64,000 bases of DNA, taken from positions 10,475,096 through 10,539,095 of the forward strand of contig OY986969.1 of assembly GCA_963920575.1 (NCBI GenBank), read 5' to 3'. Positions 9,641 through 19,789 of this stretch are shown here, one piece after another. The notes beneath the pieces were generated by a model. That model was not told the origin of the DNA. It made no database searches and worked only from the letters and a program-made list of their open reading frames with translations. Made by a program: the position numbers and the translations under genes. Within the stretch, counting starts at the first letter, position 1; each line of letters begins with the position of its first letter. The stretch comes from Narthecium ossifragum. Its lineage: Eukaryota; Streptophyta; Magnoliopsida; Dioscoreales; Nartheciaceae.

Positions 9641-11280
9641 TCTCACATCACTCGCGCCCACAGTCGATCCAAAATCCTTCTTCTTGCTTCCTCATCCCCA
9701 ACCGCCGCCCATCGCCACCACCCCTGACAGCTTCCAATCCTCCAATACACGATCAACACCTTCGCCATCTTCTCCTCTACCTCCTCATGGTTTCTTCTTC
9801 CCCCAATTTCGTCTCTTCCGATGCCGGTGAACATCCCCTGTTCCATCCGCCGTCGTCGATATCCAACTCCCCCACCTACCATTGCCCTGAAACCAATCCA
9901 AAAGCTTCTCCCGGTTGTCAGGATGTTTTTTCCACCCTCAAAACTCAAGCTTGCAGCACGGTTCGCCGAATTCTTCTTCCGACGTTCCTCCACTGCGTCC
10001 GCCATCATTCATCCACCTCCTAGAACTCCTAATCTGTAGATTAAATCCCATTGGTGAGGTCCCAAACCCTCCACGATGCTTCCTCGATCCTTGCCCACCT
10101 CGCTTGAAGCTCCGACTGCCGGATTCCAACTCCGGCCATCTTCTTCCGCGCTGTTCACCACCGTTCCGCCTCCTGGAGGTCACGATTCTTTGATCAGACC
10201 TTACTAGCACAGTCCTTGCCCTTCCACGATTCCATCCCTCCTGGTCCCATCCTCCGGCGACGATGTTCCACCGTTGATCACCCGCCGGTGAGCTCTCAGC
10301 CGTCCAATTGATGATGGACGAGTTCCATGTGCTCTAGCGCTCTGATGTTTGATCGGATGGTCTAGATTGTCAATCAGGACGATTTTTACGGATGCTATTA
10401 TTTGGGTGTTGTGGATGGATGCGTTAATGTATTTTATTACTTTAATGTCTATATTTTTAATTTTGTGGTTGAATTCTTGTACAAGTTCTTGGTCCATATA
10501 TCCAGAGGAGCCTCTGCCGAAATTTTTATGTCTTTTTGTTATTTTTTCCATTCTATTTTCTTTGATCTTTTGGAAAGGTATTTTTATGGCAGGTGTCCCT
10601 TTGGAACTCAATAAGGGGCCAAGGATGCAAATCTTATATAGATCGATCAGGGGGTTATTCGTCAGTCTTTCTATATGTCTCGAATGTTTTATAGTGATTT
10701 CTATGGTTTTATGCTTTTAATCTCTTATAGAGACATGAATTTATTCAATAATGACGTATTCTTCTTGTGGGTGGTGTGGTGATCGTCTTCCATGTGAGCC
10801 AACTACCAATGACGCGATATTATGGTGATCTCTACCCTTTGTACTTACTTTTTTTTTATGACTTAGGGTAATTGGGGACAATTACATTCAAGTTGGTGAG
10901 TAGATTTTAGGAATTTAATTCTTATACATCCCTTGAAATATGTCAAAAGGATGAAATTACGATATGATTTGACAAAGATGCAGGTTTTAGAAATTTATTT
11001 TATGGATTATTCTGAGACTTGTATGTCATATAAGGGGTACTAAATTTTGCTATGCATGACACTATTTCTATACTTTAACACTTTTACCTTGATTTAAGGA
11101 TAACTTGGCATATCCTAATGCACATGTTCACTTCCACATGTTAAGGGGTTGATATTAGATTCTAAGCATGATACATGGATATGTTTACAATTTTATGTCA
11201 TGACATAGCAAATACATGAACACATGCAATTATCTGAGTATGAGAAAAAAAAGAAAAAAAAAGAAAGGATTTTCAACTTA
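9641..11280 (+). other. Athila 3' UTR, GC-rich then AT-rich, no convincing gene
   Basis: 9641-10330 is rich in CCACC, TCCTC and CCGCC. It has several overlapping open frames, none with a recognisable domain. The second half (about 10040-10330) is homologous to 57240-57660 in element B, for example around GATCAGACC and GCTTTCAGCCGTCC, so it belongs to the family's UTR and is not a captured gene unique to this copy. From 10330 the sequence is AT-rich. A decayed polypurine-tract-like site lies at 10870-10900 (ATTGGGGACAATTACATTCA then AGTTGG). Direct comparison with 58141-58260 supports the alignment. Confidence 0.55.
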
Positions 11281-11420
11281 GTAACCAGGCAGTGTGCCTA
11301 GCCAGCGTGGTGTTCGCGTAAAACAGTTGAATTTCCTGAAAAAAAAGAAAGAAAAAATGAGGAGTTTTAACTTAGTAACCGGACAGTGTGCCTAACCAGC
11401 GTGGTGTTCGCGTAAAACAG
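11281..11420 (+). repeat. Two copies of a conserved Athila 3' UTR block
   Basis: Copies at 11281-11326 and 11375-11420 (94 bp apart) read GTAACC-GG-CAGTGTGCCT, then CCAGCGTGGTGTTCGCGTAA. The same block is single in element B (58610-58655) and double in the minus-strand Athila (34211-34263, 34315-34370). Two small stems are possible: GGCA/TGCC and GCG/CGC. Confidence 0.7.
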
Positions 11421-11583
11421 TTGAAATTCCTACGAAAAAAAAACAGATATTGCTATGTCATAAGTGGAAGATATGTGCTTGGATAGGATTGTGATCTTGA
11501 ATAGTTGAAGTGTTTAGATATAATTGATGCTCTGAAGCATGTGGAACCCCATTCACACATAGGAGTGTTAAAGTTATATTTAA

Positions 11584-11857
11584 GGGTTATTTGCATATAC
11601 CCCCCTTAAAAAGGTTTATTTTACATATACCACCCTAAAAAAACAAAATTTGCATAAAAAACCTTGAAAATCTTGATTATTTGCATATAGCCCCTCGACA
11701 GCATCGAATCTCCTTACAGTTTTTTCCATCTTGCAGTTTTTCCTCGACAGCATCGAATCTCCTTAGTAGCTGGTTCTCAAGATCAATGTAATGATTTAAA
11801 TCAACAGTTGAGTGAGCCTCATCCAACCATAAAAAAGAACATGCAGCCAGAATCATG
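11584..11857. other. ~270-bp insertion absent from paralogous element B
   Basis: Flanks align to 58960-59020 of element B, where AGGAGTGTTAAA...TTAAATATGTTG is continuous. Here about 270 bp intervene, bordered by TTTAA on the left and TTAAA on the right. The insert starts GGGTTATTTGCATATACCCC and contains the duplicated segment CCTCGACAGCATCGAATCTC (near 11693 and 11742). A minus-strand frame includes LWLDEAHSTVDLNHYIDLEN, which I do not recognise. No clear terminal inverted repeats are visible. Confidence 0.55.
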
Positions 11858-12202
11858 ATTAAATATGTTGAAGTGTTGGAAATATTTTCTGACATGTTTT
11901 GATTTACTATGTTTTTATGAGAATTTGAGTTGAAAGGTCTATTCATTGATATTATTTCTATTTCATGCATTAGCGTTGATGAATATTATAATTGATTTCG
12001 AATGATATATTCAAGGGAATGTATTGATGTTTGTGGCTGTCATCCCTGAAAACACTCAGAAGACTATAACTCCTCCACTGGGGTAAACCAACGGTTTAAA
12101 GGCTTGTTGCACATGCTAAGTGCAATCGTGAGACCTACGAAAGTGGTTAGTTAGATTTATTGCTTTCTTTTTATATTTTCTTTGCTCGAGGACTAGCAAA
12201 GT

Positions 12203-12217
12203 GTAAGTTGGGGGGTG
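12203..12217 (+). other. Polypurine tract, plus-strand Athila
   Basis: GTAAGTTGGGGGGTG immediately precedes the LTR start TGATGAG. It matches the tracts before 53753 and 59355 and would prime plus-strand synthesis. Confidence 0.8.
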
Positions 12218-13657
12218 TGATGAGTAACTAAATATTCATACTTAAACCCCTTAATTTACATTTGTTAGCCCAAGAGTGTTTGTATTTTATAATTTGTTAA
12301 TTGATTTCAGGTTTAATGATGATTCAAGTTAGAAAATACAGAAAATGACTAATATGTGGAAATTAGGCTGCTCCGCTGTCAGTTTGAAAAGAATTCACCA
12401 AATTCTCCCGATAAATCCTAAATTCCTGAATTTTGGAAGACTTATAGAAGACTTCAAGATGAACAACTTTCATGTTGGACACTTCGTGAGATTCTGGACA
12501 GATTAATTGCCGTGTTCAAGAATATGAAGATAAACAGATGTTGAGAGACTGGTCCGTCGACCCTTAGGATCATATTCTTCAAATATTCCAGATAAGTCCA
12601 AATAATGTCAAATCTTCGGGATAGGATAGAAGACTTCCTAATCTACATCTTTCATGTTGAGCATATTTCCAAATTCCGGACGGGTTGATCCCAGTCGCGA
12701 CCGGAATAAGCTGTCATAATTAAACTAGGAAATCCGAGTTGCACTTGAGGTCCAACTCAACCCAAAACCCTAATTCCGGGAATGAACATATAAAAAAAGG
12801 GTTTTGTGGCCGAAAATTGAGGTCACCATAGAGAGAAAAGAGAGAACTAGGGTTTGGAAGATTCCCTGGAGAAGATGGAGTCGCAGCATGGATCCCAATC
12901 GTTCTTCATCGAATTTATGGCTTCCATCACAAAAATCAGTAGCTAATTTCTGTACTTAGGGATCTCATGAAGCTTTAGTAGATCTTCTTGTATTTTTCTA
13001 GTTGAATCTTGTATTCTTTTTCTAGATATGATTTTATAGATTTGGTTTTAATGATAAAAAAGTTGAAGGAACAGAGTTCCTTGACGTATTTTGAGTCCTA
13101 CTTGATTTCGGTGATTGATAGTAGAGATCTATAGGATGGTTTTTATGTGGTTTGTGAATAACCAATGAGATATTTTATGCTAAGTGACGATAGCTTGTGC
13201 TAAGGTTACCCCGAAGACAATCTATGCTAATCGAAGATAAAATATGCCTTTGGAAAACACTCTCCTTCTTTTAGGGATTCATGTAAGCTTAAGAAGCTGT
13301 GAATCTATAATGTCTAGATAAGAAAACAAGAGGATAACTAGAGAATGCATGAAGTGAAACTAAAGTGGATTGAGTAATCCCTAGGTTTTCTCTCATTAAT
13401 CTATTTCAATTTCGTTAATCGCTTTCTTAATTAGTTTTAATTAATCAGTTTCTAAAACCCAAATCAATCCTTCTTCGCTTTAGGACTAGAGTGTTGAGAG
13501 TTAATTCTGATGTTTCTTTGTTAGTCAAAGTTTTCCCTGAGGACCGACCCCGTATTTCACCATTATTCTATCTTATTAATTTAGTGTTGGAAGAAAGGTT
13601 TATAAATTAATAAATTGTGTTTTGCATATGAGTTAACGACGCATTTGCGAGCGATCA
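12218..13657 (+). mobile_element. 3' LTR of plus-strand Athila
   Basis: This LTR of 1440 bp starts TGATGAGTAAC and ends GCGAGCGATCA, with the TGAT...ATCA ends typical of this lineage. It is homologous along its length to the LTR of element B (53753-55190, 1438 bp) and to the minus-strand LTR at 48979-50623. It carries a short internal repeat around TATGCTA-GAAGATA near 13170-13240. Confidence 0.85.
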
Positions 13658-14954
13658 ATCGCTAGAAATTATAAGAACTGAATAGGGGATGAATAGATGA
13701 TTATGAAGAGTGGCAACGGTATTCAGTTCAGGGACAATAGCGAAATTCGACATAAAACTAATTTGAGAGTTTTCATTTGATTTGTATTAAAACTGAAGTA
13801 CATGAAAGCCAAGTGCCAACAAGGGTCAACTGTCCTACGATCATCCAAACCAAAACCAAGAAATCCAACAGGTTTAGCAATCCAAAAGAAATCCAAACAG
13901 TAACCAACAATCCCAAAGAATCCTAGCAAACTCATACTTCTCGAACAACCCATGGCCGCAGGGACTAGTACACAGAATCCGGCAATGATCACTGGCTTGG
14001 CATGGATACATCCCAACCAGTAAATGAACTATTTATCCCGGTACACCATGGCAAGGAAGAGAAGAAGAGAGCACCAAACAACAGTCACAATTGCAAGACA
14101 ACCAAGAGAATGGAGAAGAGATCAGAGAACCCAATCCAAAATAAGGGAAACCCAAACACCTCTAGTAATCTAATCCATCACACACCTCATGTAAATCCAT
14201 GGAAGCAAGAGGAGGCATGAGAAGGAAACAGGGGACGAAAAACTGAGGAGAAACAGAGGAAGGGAGGGGCAGTCCACCCAGAACAGAGGAATTGCAAACC
14301 CATCAAACCATAGAAAGAAGAAGTAAAACTCATAAAAAATCCAAGAAAACCCATAGATCTGGATCACTGTGGTACGAGGGAAACCATGAGAGAGAGACAG
14401 AGCCGAAGAACAGGGCATCAATGCCCTAGCTAGCATCGAAATCAAACATTAAATCCTAGATCTAAGCAATGGCAAGCATTGAGAGAGGAAGAACATCAAT
14501 CGGGACAACCAAAAATCCTAAACTAGCATGCTTCAATCAATCCTAGAGGCCTAACCAACAGTTAGGGTAGGAATAATCCCTACCTCTAAGGGCTTCGTCC
14601 GATGAAGAAATCCACTCCCCTCGCCTCTTCTTCCGCCGCAGTAGTTGTTGCCCCCGAGCTCGCCGTCAGTCGCACGCCGCCACCACCTCTCTCCTCAGGC
14701 CGTGAGTCGCCGAGCTCACCTAGCCCTCCGCCGTCACCATGGACGCCGTCTCTCTCTCCTCGGTCGGCCGCCGCTGCTCTCTTTCTCTAACCAGTGGGAA
14801 GGATGTCAAGCGGGATAGAACCCTCACGAGAGAGAGAGAGAGAGAGAGAGAGAAGGGTTTAAGAGGGTTATAATAAACGAGTGGCTAAGATTAGATCATG
14901 GTCGTCCGATCGGCCAGATCTATCCCTAGCTGCTAAAAACCCGATCTAAGGTTT
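13658..14954. other. Unassigned region, no supported gene
   Basis: About 1.3 kb lie between the Athila LTR and a Tekay-type LTR head. The right part is rich in CCGCC and TCTCC, with a minus-strand TATA-like TTATTATAAC near 14867 and an (AG) run. Small open frames (for example 14602-14790, serine/proline-rich) look compositional. The look is that of an LTR or leader of a minus-strand element, possibly continuous with the LTR head ending at 15170, but I cannot find its other end. Confidence 0.35.
14828..14854. repeat. (AG)n microsatellite
   Basis: About 13 uninterrupted GA dinucleotides. Confidence 0.9.
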
Positions 14955-15170
14955 TCCTGATGGTCTAATCAAGCACATACATCATTACAATGTTGTGTGT
15001 GCACTACGCGTGTGTGAAACCAACCCATAGGGCGCAATTTGACCAAATTTCCCCTGGGGTCACCAAGAGGCAATGCGATCAGCCGATCGCGCTCGATGCG
15101 GAAACAAGCCAAGAAGGGTTCAGCCCTCGACCGACACGGTCGAGCCGGGTCAGAAGATCGCGTCCTCACA
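14955..15170 (-). mobile_element. Tekay-type LTR head, minus strand
   Basis: Read on the minus strand from 15170 it starts TGTGAGGACGCG. It continues with the family's conserved AAATT-GGTCAAATTGCGCC, TTTCACACACGCG and CACACACAACATTG, matching 676-800. The left limit is uncertain; the body may continue into the unassigned region. Confidence 0.65.
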
Positions 15171-15258
15171 CCATCGATGTCCCAAGGGCTCATGCCATGA
15201 AACCTCTCTCTTGAACATGTGACAAAGAGGGAGCGGAATAATAACATCTAGGATCACC

Positions 15259-16228
15259 TATGAGGACTCGTTCCTCCAACCCGATCCGACCACGTTAGGT
15301 CGAGGGTCTAGCCCGTTCGGCCTTGTTCCACGATCGGGTTGACCACGAAGAACGCAAGGGAAATTTAGTAAATTGCACCTTGGTAGTTGGTTTCACACCC
15401 GCATTGTACACACATGGCCCCCTTGTTTGTTATCTGTGCTTATTAGAACCTTTAGACGAACTTGGGATCGAAAGATCTGAGTTTGGGCGAGCCGAAACTG
15501 TCTTCAGGACAGCTGTCAGCCCAGACTGATCGATCGCTCCAGGGAGCGATCAGTCGGATTCGAGGTCGGCACCGCCTCCGATGTGTCCCGATAACGACGC
15601 GAACTGACCTAGTTCGATCGATCGCTCGGGGATCTACCGATCGGACTCGGGCCTATAAGTAGCCCGCGAACTGCCTCTGTTTTTCCCTTTTTCTTCTTCT
15701 CCTCCTTCTCTGCACTGAGGCACGGGTTTCGTGTCAAATGGCGTTCCAGCAGCTTGGAGAGGTCGGCAGCAACGGGAGGAGCAGATCCTTACCTCTCTTG
15801 CATGGATTAATCGAGGATTAATCATGGATTAACATAGAAAGGTAGGATTCTATGTTTGATAGTTTAGGTGTTCTTGGTTGTTTTAATTGATTGTTCTTCA
15901 ATTAAACTATGCTAGATGGTGTGTTATACCTTTCTTTACATCTGATTAAAGTTTGGTTGGATTTGGATTTAATTTAAGTTGGATTGAAGCATGTTTTTCA
16001 TCAATTAATTTATGGAGTTTCTGTTCTAGCAGAACAGTGGTGTTCTAGCTTGTTTTCTGACTGAATGTTCATGTTCTCAGTTGATATTCTAATGAAAGTT
16101 GTAGATCTTTGAGTTACCTTTCTTTTCCAACTAATTTCATGATTTTTGGAGCTATGTGGAAGTCCTAGTGAATTAAATGAGTTGTCTGTGCTGAAACATG
16201 GTAGTTCTTTAACTTGAGGGAACAAGCC
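15259..16228 (+). mobile_element. Tekay-type LTR fragment, plus strand
   Basis: It starts near TATGAGGACTCG and carries the family's GGGAAATTTAGTAAATTGC, TTTCACACCCGC and GGATCGAAAGATC. GATCGATC sites lie at 15528-15640, upstream of a TATA box (CTATAAGTAG, 15653-15662). It lacks the GGCGCGACA end and passes directly into Sirevirus gag at about 16229. It stands head-to-head with the minus-strand LTR head, 88 bp away. Confidence 0.65.
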
Positions 16229-16895
16229 GAGTTAAAGAGTCTAAAATAAGTATGCTTGTACATGAGTATGAACTCTTTTGCATGAAGAATGATGAAACCA
16301 TTAGTGAGATGTTTACACGTTTTACTAACACATTAAATGTGCTTGAATCTCTTGGAAGAATTTATGCTAACGATGAAGTAGTGAGAAAGATACTTAGATG
16401 TCTACTGAAGTCATGGGATCCTAAAGTGACAGCGATCGAAGAAGCCAAGGTACTATCCTAGTTGTCACTTGATGCGCTCATGGGTTCCCTCATGACCTAT
16501 GAGATGAACTTGAAGAGAAGCAACGAAGAAGGAGATAAAAAGAAGAAGACGGTTGCTTTCAAGTCATCTAGCAAAGATTCATCCGATTCAAGTGAAGGAG
16601 ATGACGATGAAGAATTGGCGATGATATCAAGAAGAATTCAAAAGATCTTCAAGCGCCAAGGGGAAAGAAATTCTTCAAGAAGAAATTCCCCAAAGGTGAA
16701 AAATACAATCCTACTTCTTCTAACTCAAATGAAATCATATGTTATGAGTGTCGAAAGCCCGGACACTTCAAGTTTGATTGTCCTCAACTCAAGAAGCCTT
16801 CAACGAAGGAGTTCAAAAAAAAGAAAGCAATGATGGCTACTTAGGGAGAAAGTGATGTGGAGACCTCATCCGATGAAGAAGAATAAGAGGTAGCC
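16229..16895 (+). pseudogene. gag: Sirevirus gag fragment
   Basis: The translation MLVHEYELFCMKNDETISEM and the following sequence match residues ~125-345 of the Sirevirus gag at 30008-31753. A stop interrupts ALS-*-LSLDALMG (16459-16461), and a frameshift follows near 16660, so the zinc knuckle (CRKPGHFKFDCP-like) is in another frame. Both ends are truncated: the left by LTR sequence and the right by an LTR head at 16896. It is a separate, older copy of the same family. Confidence 0.8.
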
Positions 16896-17555
16896 TGTGA
16901 GAACCTGTCCCTCTACCCCTGTGGCTCGTTATAGATCGCAAGGACAATTTGGTAAATTGTACCTTGTTGGTTTGTCTCACACCCGCGTGTGCACACACTG
17001 ACCATGTTTGTGTGAGTGTTTGATTAGAAAGGTTAGGTGTACCCGGGATCTAAAGATCCGGGCTTGGGCTTGAGTTTTAGCCCAAGTCTAGCTTTCTGCA
17101 CCTAAGGGATCGATCTTTCCTTACTAGAAGATCGATTTTTTAACGCCAGAAAGTTAAGGCGCGATCGTCATGAAGGATCAATCTTTCCCTACGGAATGAT
17201 CGATCATTCATAGCTCGGTTCATTTGTCTATAAAATGAACGTAACCCTCTTCCTTGAATCCCTTTTGAAATCCGCGTTCTTGAAGAGATTTTGGACGATC
17301 CAAGGCCTTACAGCTGGGATTGAAACTGCTCTAGGCTAGGTAGGGATCCTATCTACGTTTGTTTTCCGATTTTTGTGAGTTTGATTTGATTGTGATCTTC
17401 TTTTGCTTAGATCTTGATGCATGTTTGTTAGTTTGTAGTATTTCCACCGGTTTTGGACTCGTGGTCTTTCGTACTACCAGATCCCAATGTTTTGTGGGAT
17501 TTGGTGGAGTTTTCCGATGGTATTTCTCGTCGGAGGTTCACCGGAGAACCCAACA
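16896..17555 (+). mobile_element. Tekay-type LTR head inserted in Sirevirus gag
   Basis: It starts TGTGAGAACCTGTCCC and follows the 676-1340 copy closely through GATCGATC sites (17108-17215), the TATA box (17228-17237) and CCGGAGAACCC. It is truncated near 17555, where an Athila-type LTR tail takes over. The palindromes here are more decayed (GGATCGATCTTT, GGATCAATC). Confidence 0.75.
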
Positions 17556-17755
17556 AGATCAATTGATTCTTTGCTTAGGTTTAGGGTTTCGAGAATTAAT
17601 TTCAGTTTCCAACGTTTTCCCCGTGGATCGACTTCGAACTTCACCACTAATCTTTCCTGTAGGATAGTTATAGAATAAGGATTATATTTTAATTGAGGTT
17701 TGCTGCGCTTTAACGACACGTTTTGCGAACGATCAATTTTTTTCGCCATTGCCGG
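17556..17755 (+). mobile_element. Athila-type LTR tail with decayed primer-binding site
   Basis: It matches 55010-55213: TTTCAGTTTCCAACGTTTTC, GTGGATCGACTTCGAACTTC, AACGACACGTTTTGCGAACG and ATCA. The primer-binding site follows as TTCGCCATTGCCGGGGATT (17737-17755), with changes from TGGCGCCGTTGCCGGGGA. Confidence 0.75.
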
Positions 17756-18100
17756 GGATTACTTTTGGAAGACTAATTGATTTTCTCTTGACTCATTTTA
17801 TTTGCCTAGTTAGGTTTTTATTTTTTTTCATTTTTCTCTTTCTTTATTTTACACTTTTTAGGATTTTTTTGATAACTTTGGTAATTTTTTGCAGCATTAA
17901 ACCGGATTTTTCTTGAAGGAAGCGGCTCACCCGCCGCTTGGAGCGATCGGTCGGACCCTAAACTGACCGATCGGAACTACGTGGTCAGGTAAGTTTTTTA
18001 ACTTCAAAATTTTCTGTTTTGATCATTGCTTTTCGGGTTTTCTCCTCTCCTCCGAATCTTCTATTTTCTTTTTCTCTTTCTGATATATGATCTTGCATAC

Positions 18101-18633
18101 ATGGCCAAATATTATATGCCACATGGGGATATATCGTGGGATTATTACTCGCCCTGGACATATGCACCTGCTTACACTAATGACACATATGGTTTCTCAA
18201 ACCCAACCTATGATCCATATTCCTATCCCTATAATCCAGATTTTTGAGACCATACATACCCTAGTTGGCAATTCAAAGGTTATCAACCTCCTAACGTTTA
18301 ACCATGGAACAGGAAACACCGGACCAAAATCCTACACCTAGTTTTGAACAGCCATATCCTCCATAAGCACCCTCTGACTCGACTTTGAACACAATCATGA
18401 CTACTCTTGCAAATATAAATGCTAGCATGAATGACATGAAAACCAGCATCAATGCTAGCATGAATGACATGAAAATTGAGCTTAGGAGTGAGATAGCTTT
18501 GATAAGAAACATTGTTAATTCTAATGCTCAATCAATTAAGAATTTAGAGATACAAATTGAACAACTAACTTGCATGGTAGATTCATATGATGATGTAGTT
18601 GAGAAGGCCAAAAAACACTTTGATACCCTGTAA
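18101..18633 (+). pseudogene. Gag-derived ORF of a non-autonomous Athila-like element, broken
   Basis: This is the third and most decayed member of the protein family also seen at 46947-47982 and 55604-56677. It starts MAKYYMPHGD, carries PAYTNDTYGFSNP and YPYNPDF, then stops (TGA 18245-18247). The frame continues with YPSWQFKGYQPPNV and another stop, then a frameshift. From 18397 a coiled-coil segment follows (ASMNDMK twice, through a 30-bp direct repeat, then QSIKNLEIQIEQL). The C-terminal motif of the family is missing because the element is cut at about 18634. Confidence 0.75.
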
Positions 18634-19447
18634 TTTCAGGGATTAGCATTCTAATATCCTCATCTTTTAAAATCACATAAAACTACCCTATAGTTTTAAA
18701 ACCTGGCAATTTAGTCCGGGTCGTCAAACACCGTTAGGCTAATTTTAAATGATTTTCATCAATTTTGACAGGTTTTCAACTATTTTGACTGGTTTTGCTG
18801 ACGTGGAGAGAGAGAGACGCAAGGGAGAGAGAGAGAGCACCCGCCGGGGTCTTCCCTCGCCGGCTAACGAAGCCATCTCCTCCTTGCTCAGCTTTATGAC
18901 GCTTTCGAGGGAGATGCAGATGACAAAGAGTGGTCGTTTCTGGGAGTTCAACAAATCCATGCAGTCGGTCGCCTTCCACGGTGGCTGCCAGTATCTTGAC
19001 GCTGATGTCGGAGACGAAGAGCAAGCCACGGGAGAAGATAGAGGCTGATCAACCACTTGCGGATTGATGAAGAAGAGAGGATTGAGATCTCGTCGCTGAT
19101 CGGAGACGAAGAGCAAGCCACGGGAGAAGAAGAGTGTCGCAGGGGATATCCATAGGGCAGAGGAAGATGCGGGGGCCGCAAGTGATGGATCCTGAGTGAG
19201 CAGGAATCTTCACCGGAAGGAAAGTGGAGAAGAAGATATCCACGGAGAAGAAGCTCGAGGAGCAACACCAGCAACTCGTCGCCAGAAAAGAAGTCTTCAC
19301 CGGATCCGATCGGAGATACGAAACGCGCCGGAGAAGAGATCTGGTAGAGCCACGATGGGTTAGCATCGCGACGGATCGAGCCGCTGGATCTAGTCACATT
19401 ATTGGATGGGATCTCATCACCGCCAAAGACGAACTCGGGCCAGGGAT
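18634..19447. other. Unassigned insert with coding-like composition
   Basis: The left edge interrupts the Athila-like ORF and the right edge meets an old LTR end. The left ~120 bp are AT-rich, with TTTTAAAACCTGGCAATTTA. The middle is GC-rich, with GA-runs and a direct repeat (GGAGACGAAGAGCAAGCCAC at about 19011 and 19101). A minus-strand frame near 18776-19024 reads DISVKILAATVEGDRLHGF, which I do not recognise; a captured gene fragment is possible. No terminal inverted repeats are evident. Confidence 0.35.
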
Positions 19448-19789
19448 GTCGCACCCCGACCGGTGAAAGCCCAACCGGGCCAGGCGACGTGAACCGGAGT
19501 CTAACTAAATGTGGAAAAAATTTTGGCGAGGGTTCCCTCTAACTTACTGATTTCTCTAAACAGTTCATAAGCACCCTTATTTAACAACAATTCCAAACCT
19601 CAATAATATAATAAGATAAATTTAAATCCTCAAAAGGGGTTAACATTTATACATGATACTCCCGTAGCAGACTATCTAAAAAAAAGGGTAAGCAGACGAC
19701 GATCACCGCTCCTCAAGCACCGCCAGACGCCGCTGTGCCACCAAACACCTGCCCGATAGGGGCCACTGAAGAAGAGCTAACGCCTGCAC
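19448..19789 (-). mobile_element. Older Tekay-type LTR, part 1 (minus strand)
   Basis: It carries the family LTR end on the minus strand: GTCGCACCCCGACC, GCGAGGGTTCCCTCTAAC and CTCCCGTAG. It stops at CGCCTGCAC, where a solo LTR of the same family is inserted, and resumes at 21964. Confidence 0.8.

Larger units (their letters stand above)
4346..13657 (+). mobile_element. Athila-type Ty3/gypsy element lacking its 5' end
   Basis: The element has gag-pol (4346-9241), a 3' UTR of about 3 kb, a polypurine tract and a 3' LTR (12218-13657). The 5' LTR, primer-binding site and first part of gag are missing; the left edge is a junction with the Tekay-like gag. Assignment to Athila rests on the protease motif DLGAS, the TGAT...ATCA LTR ends and the post-pol TGGGAGGCAACCCA hairpin. 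The 3' UTR and LTR resemble those of non-autonomous element B (53552-60033), so this family is a plausible source of enzymes for B. Confidence 0.85.

Noticed and set aside
9511..10023. 170-codon open frame after integrase in the plus-strand Athila as an env-like gene
   Set aside because: It begins in the palindrome cassette and has no signal peptide or membrane segment; no homologous protein is kept in element B.
14602..14790. Short serine/proline-rich open frame resembling a gene start
   Set aside because: Composition-driven frame next to an (AG)n run; no domain, no splice-linked continuation, and the region looks like an LTR or leader on the other strand.
18948..19454. 168-codon minus-strand frame as a membrane protein
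   Set aside because: The leucine-rich stretch comes from repeated GAGGAGCA/CTCCTC-type sequence, and the frame spans the boundary into an old LTR.
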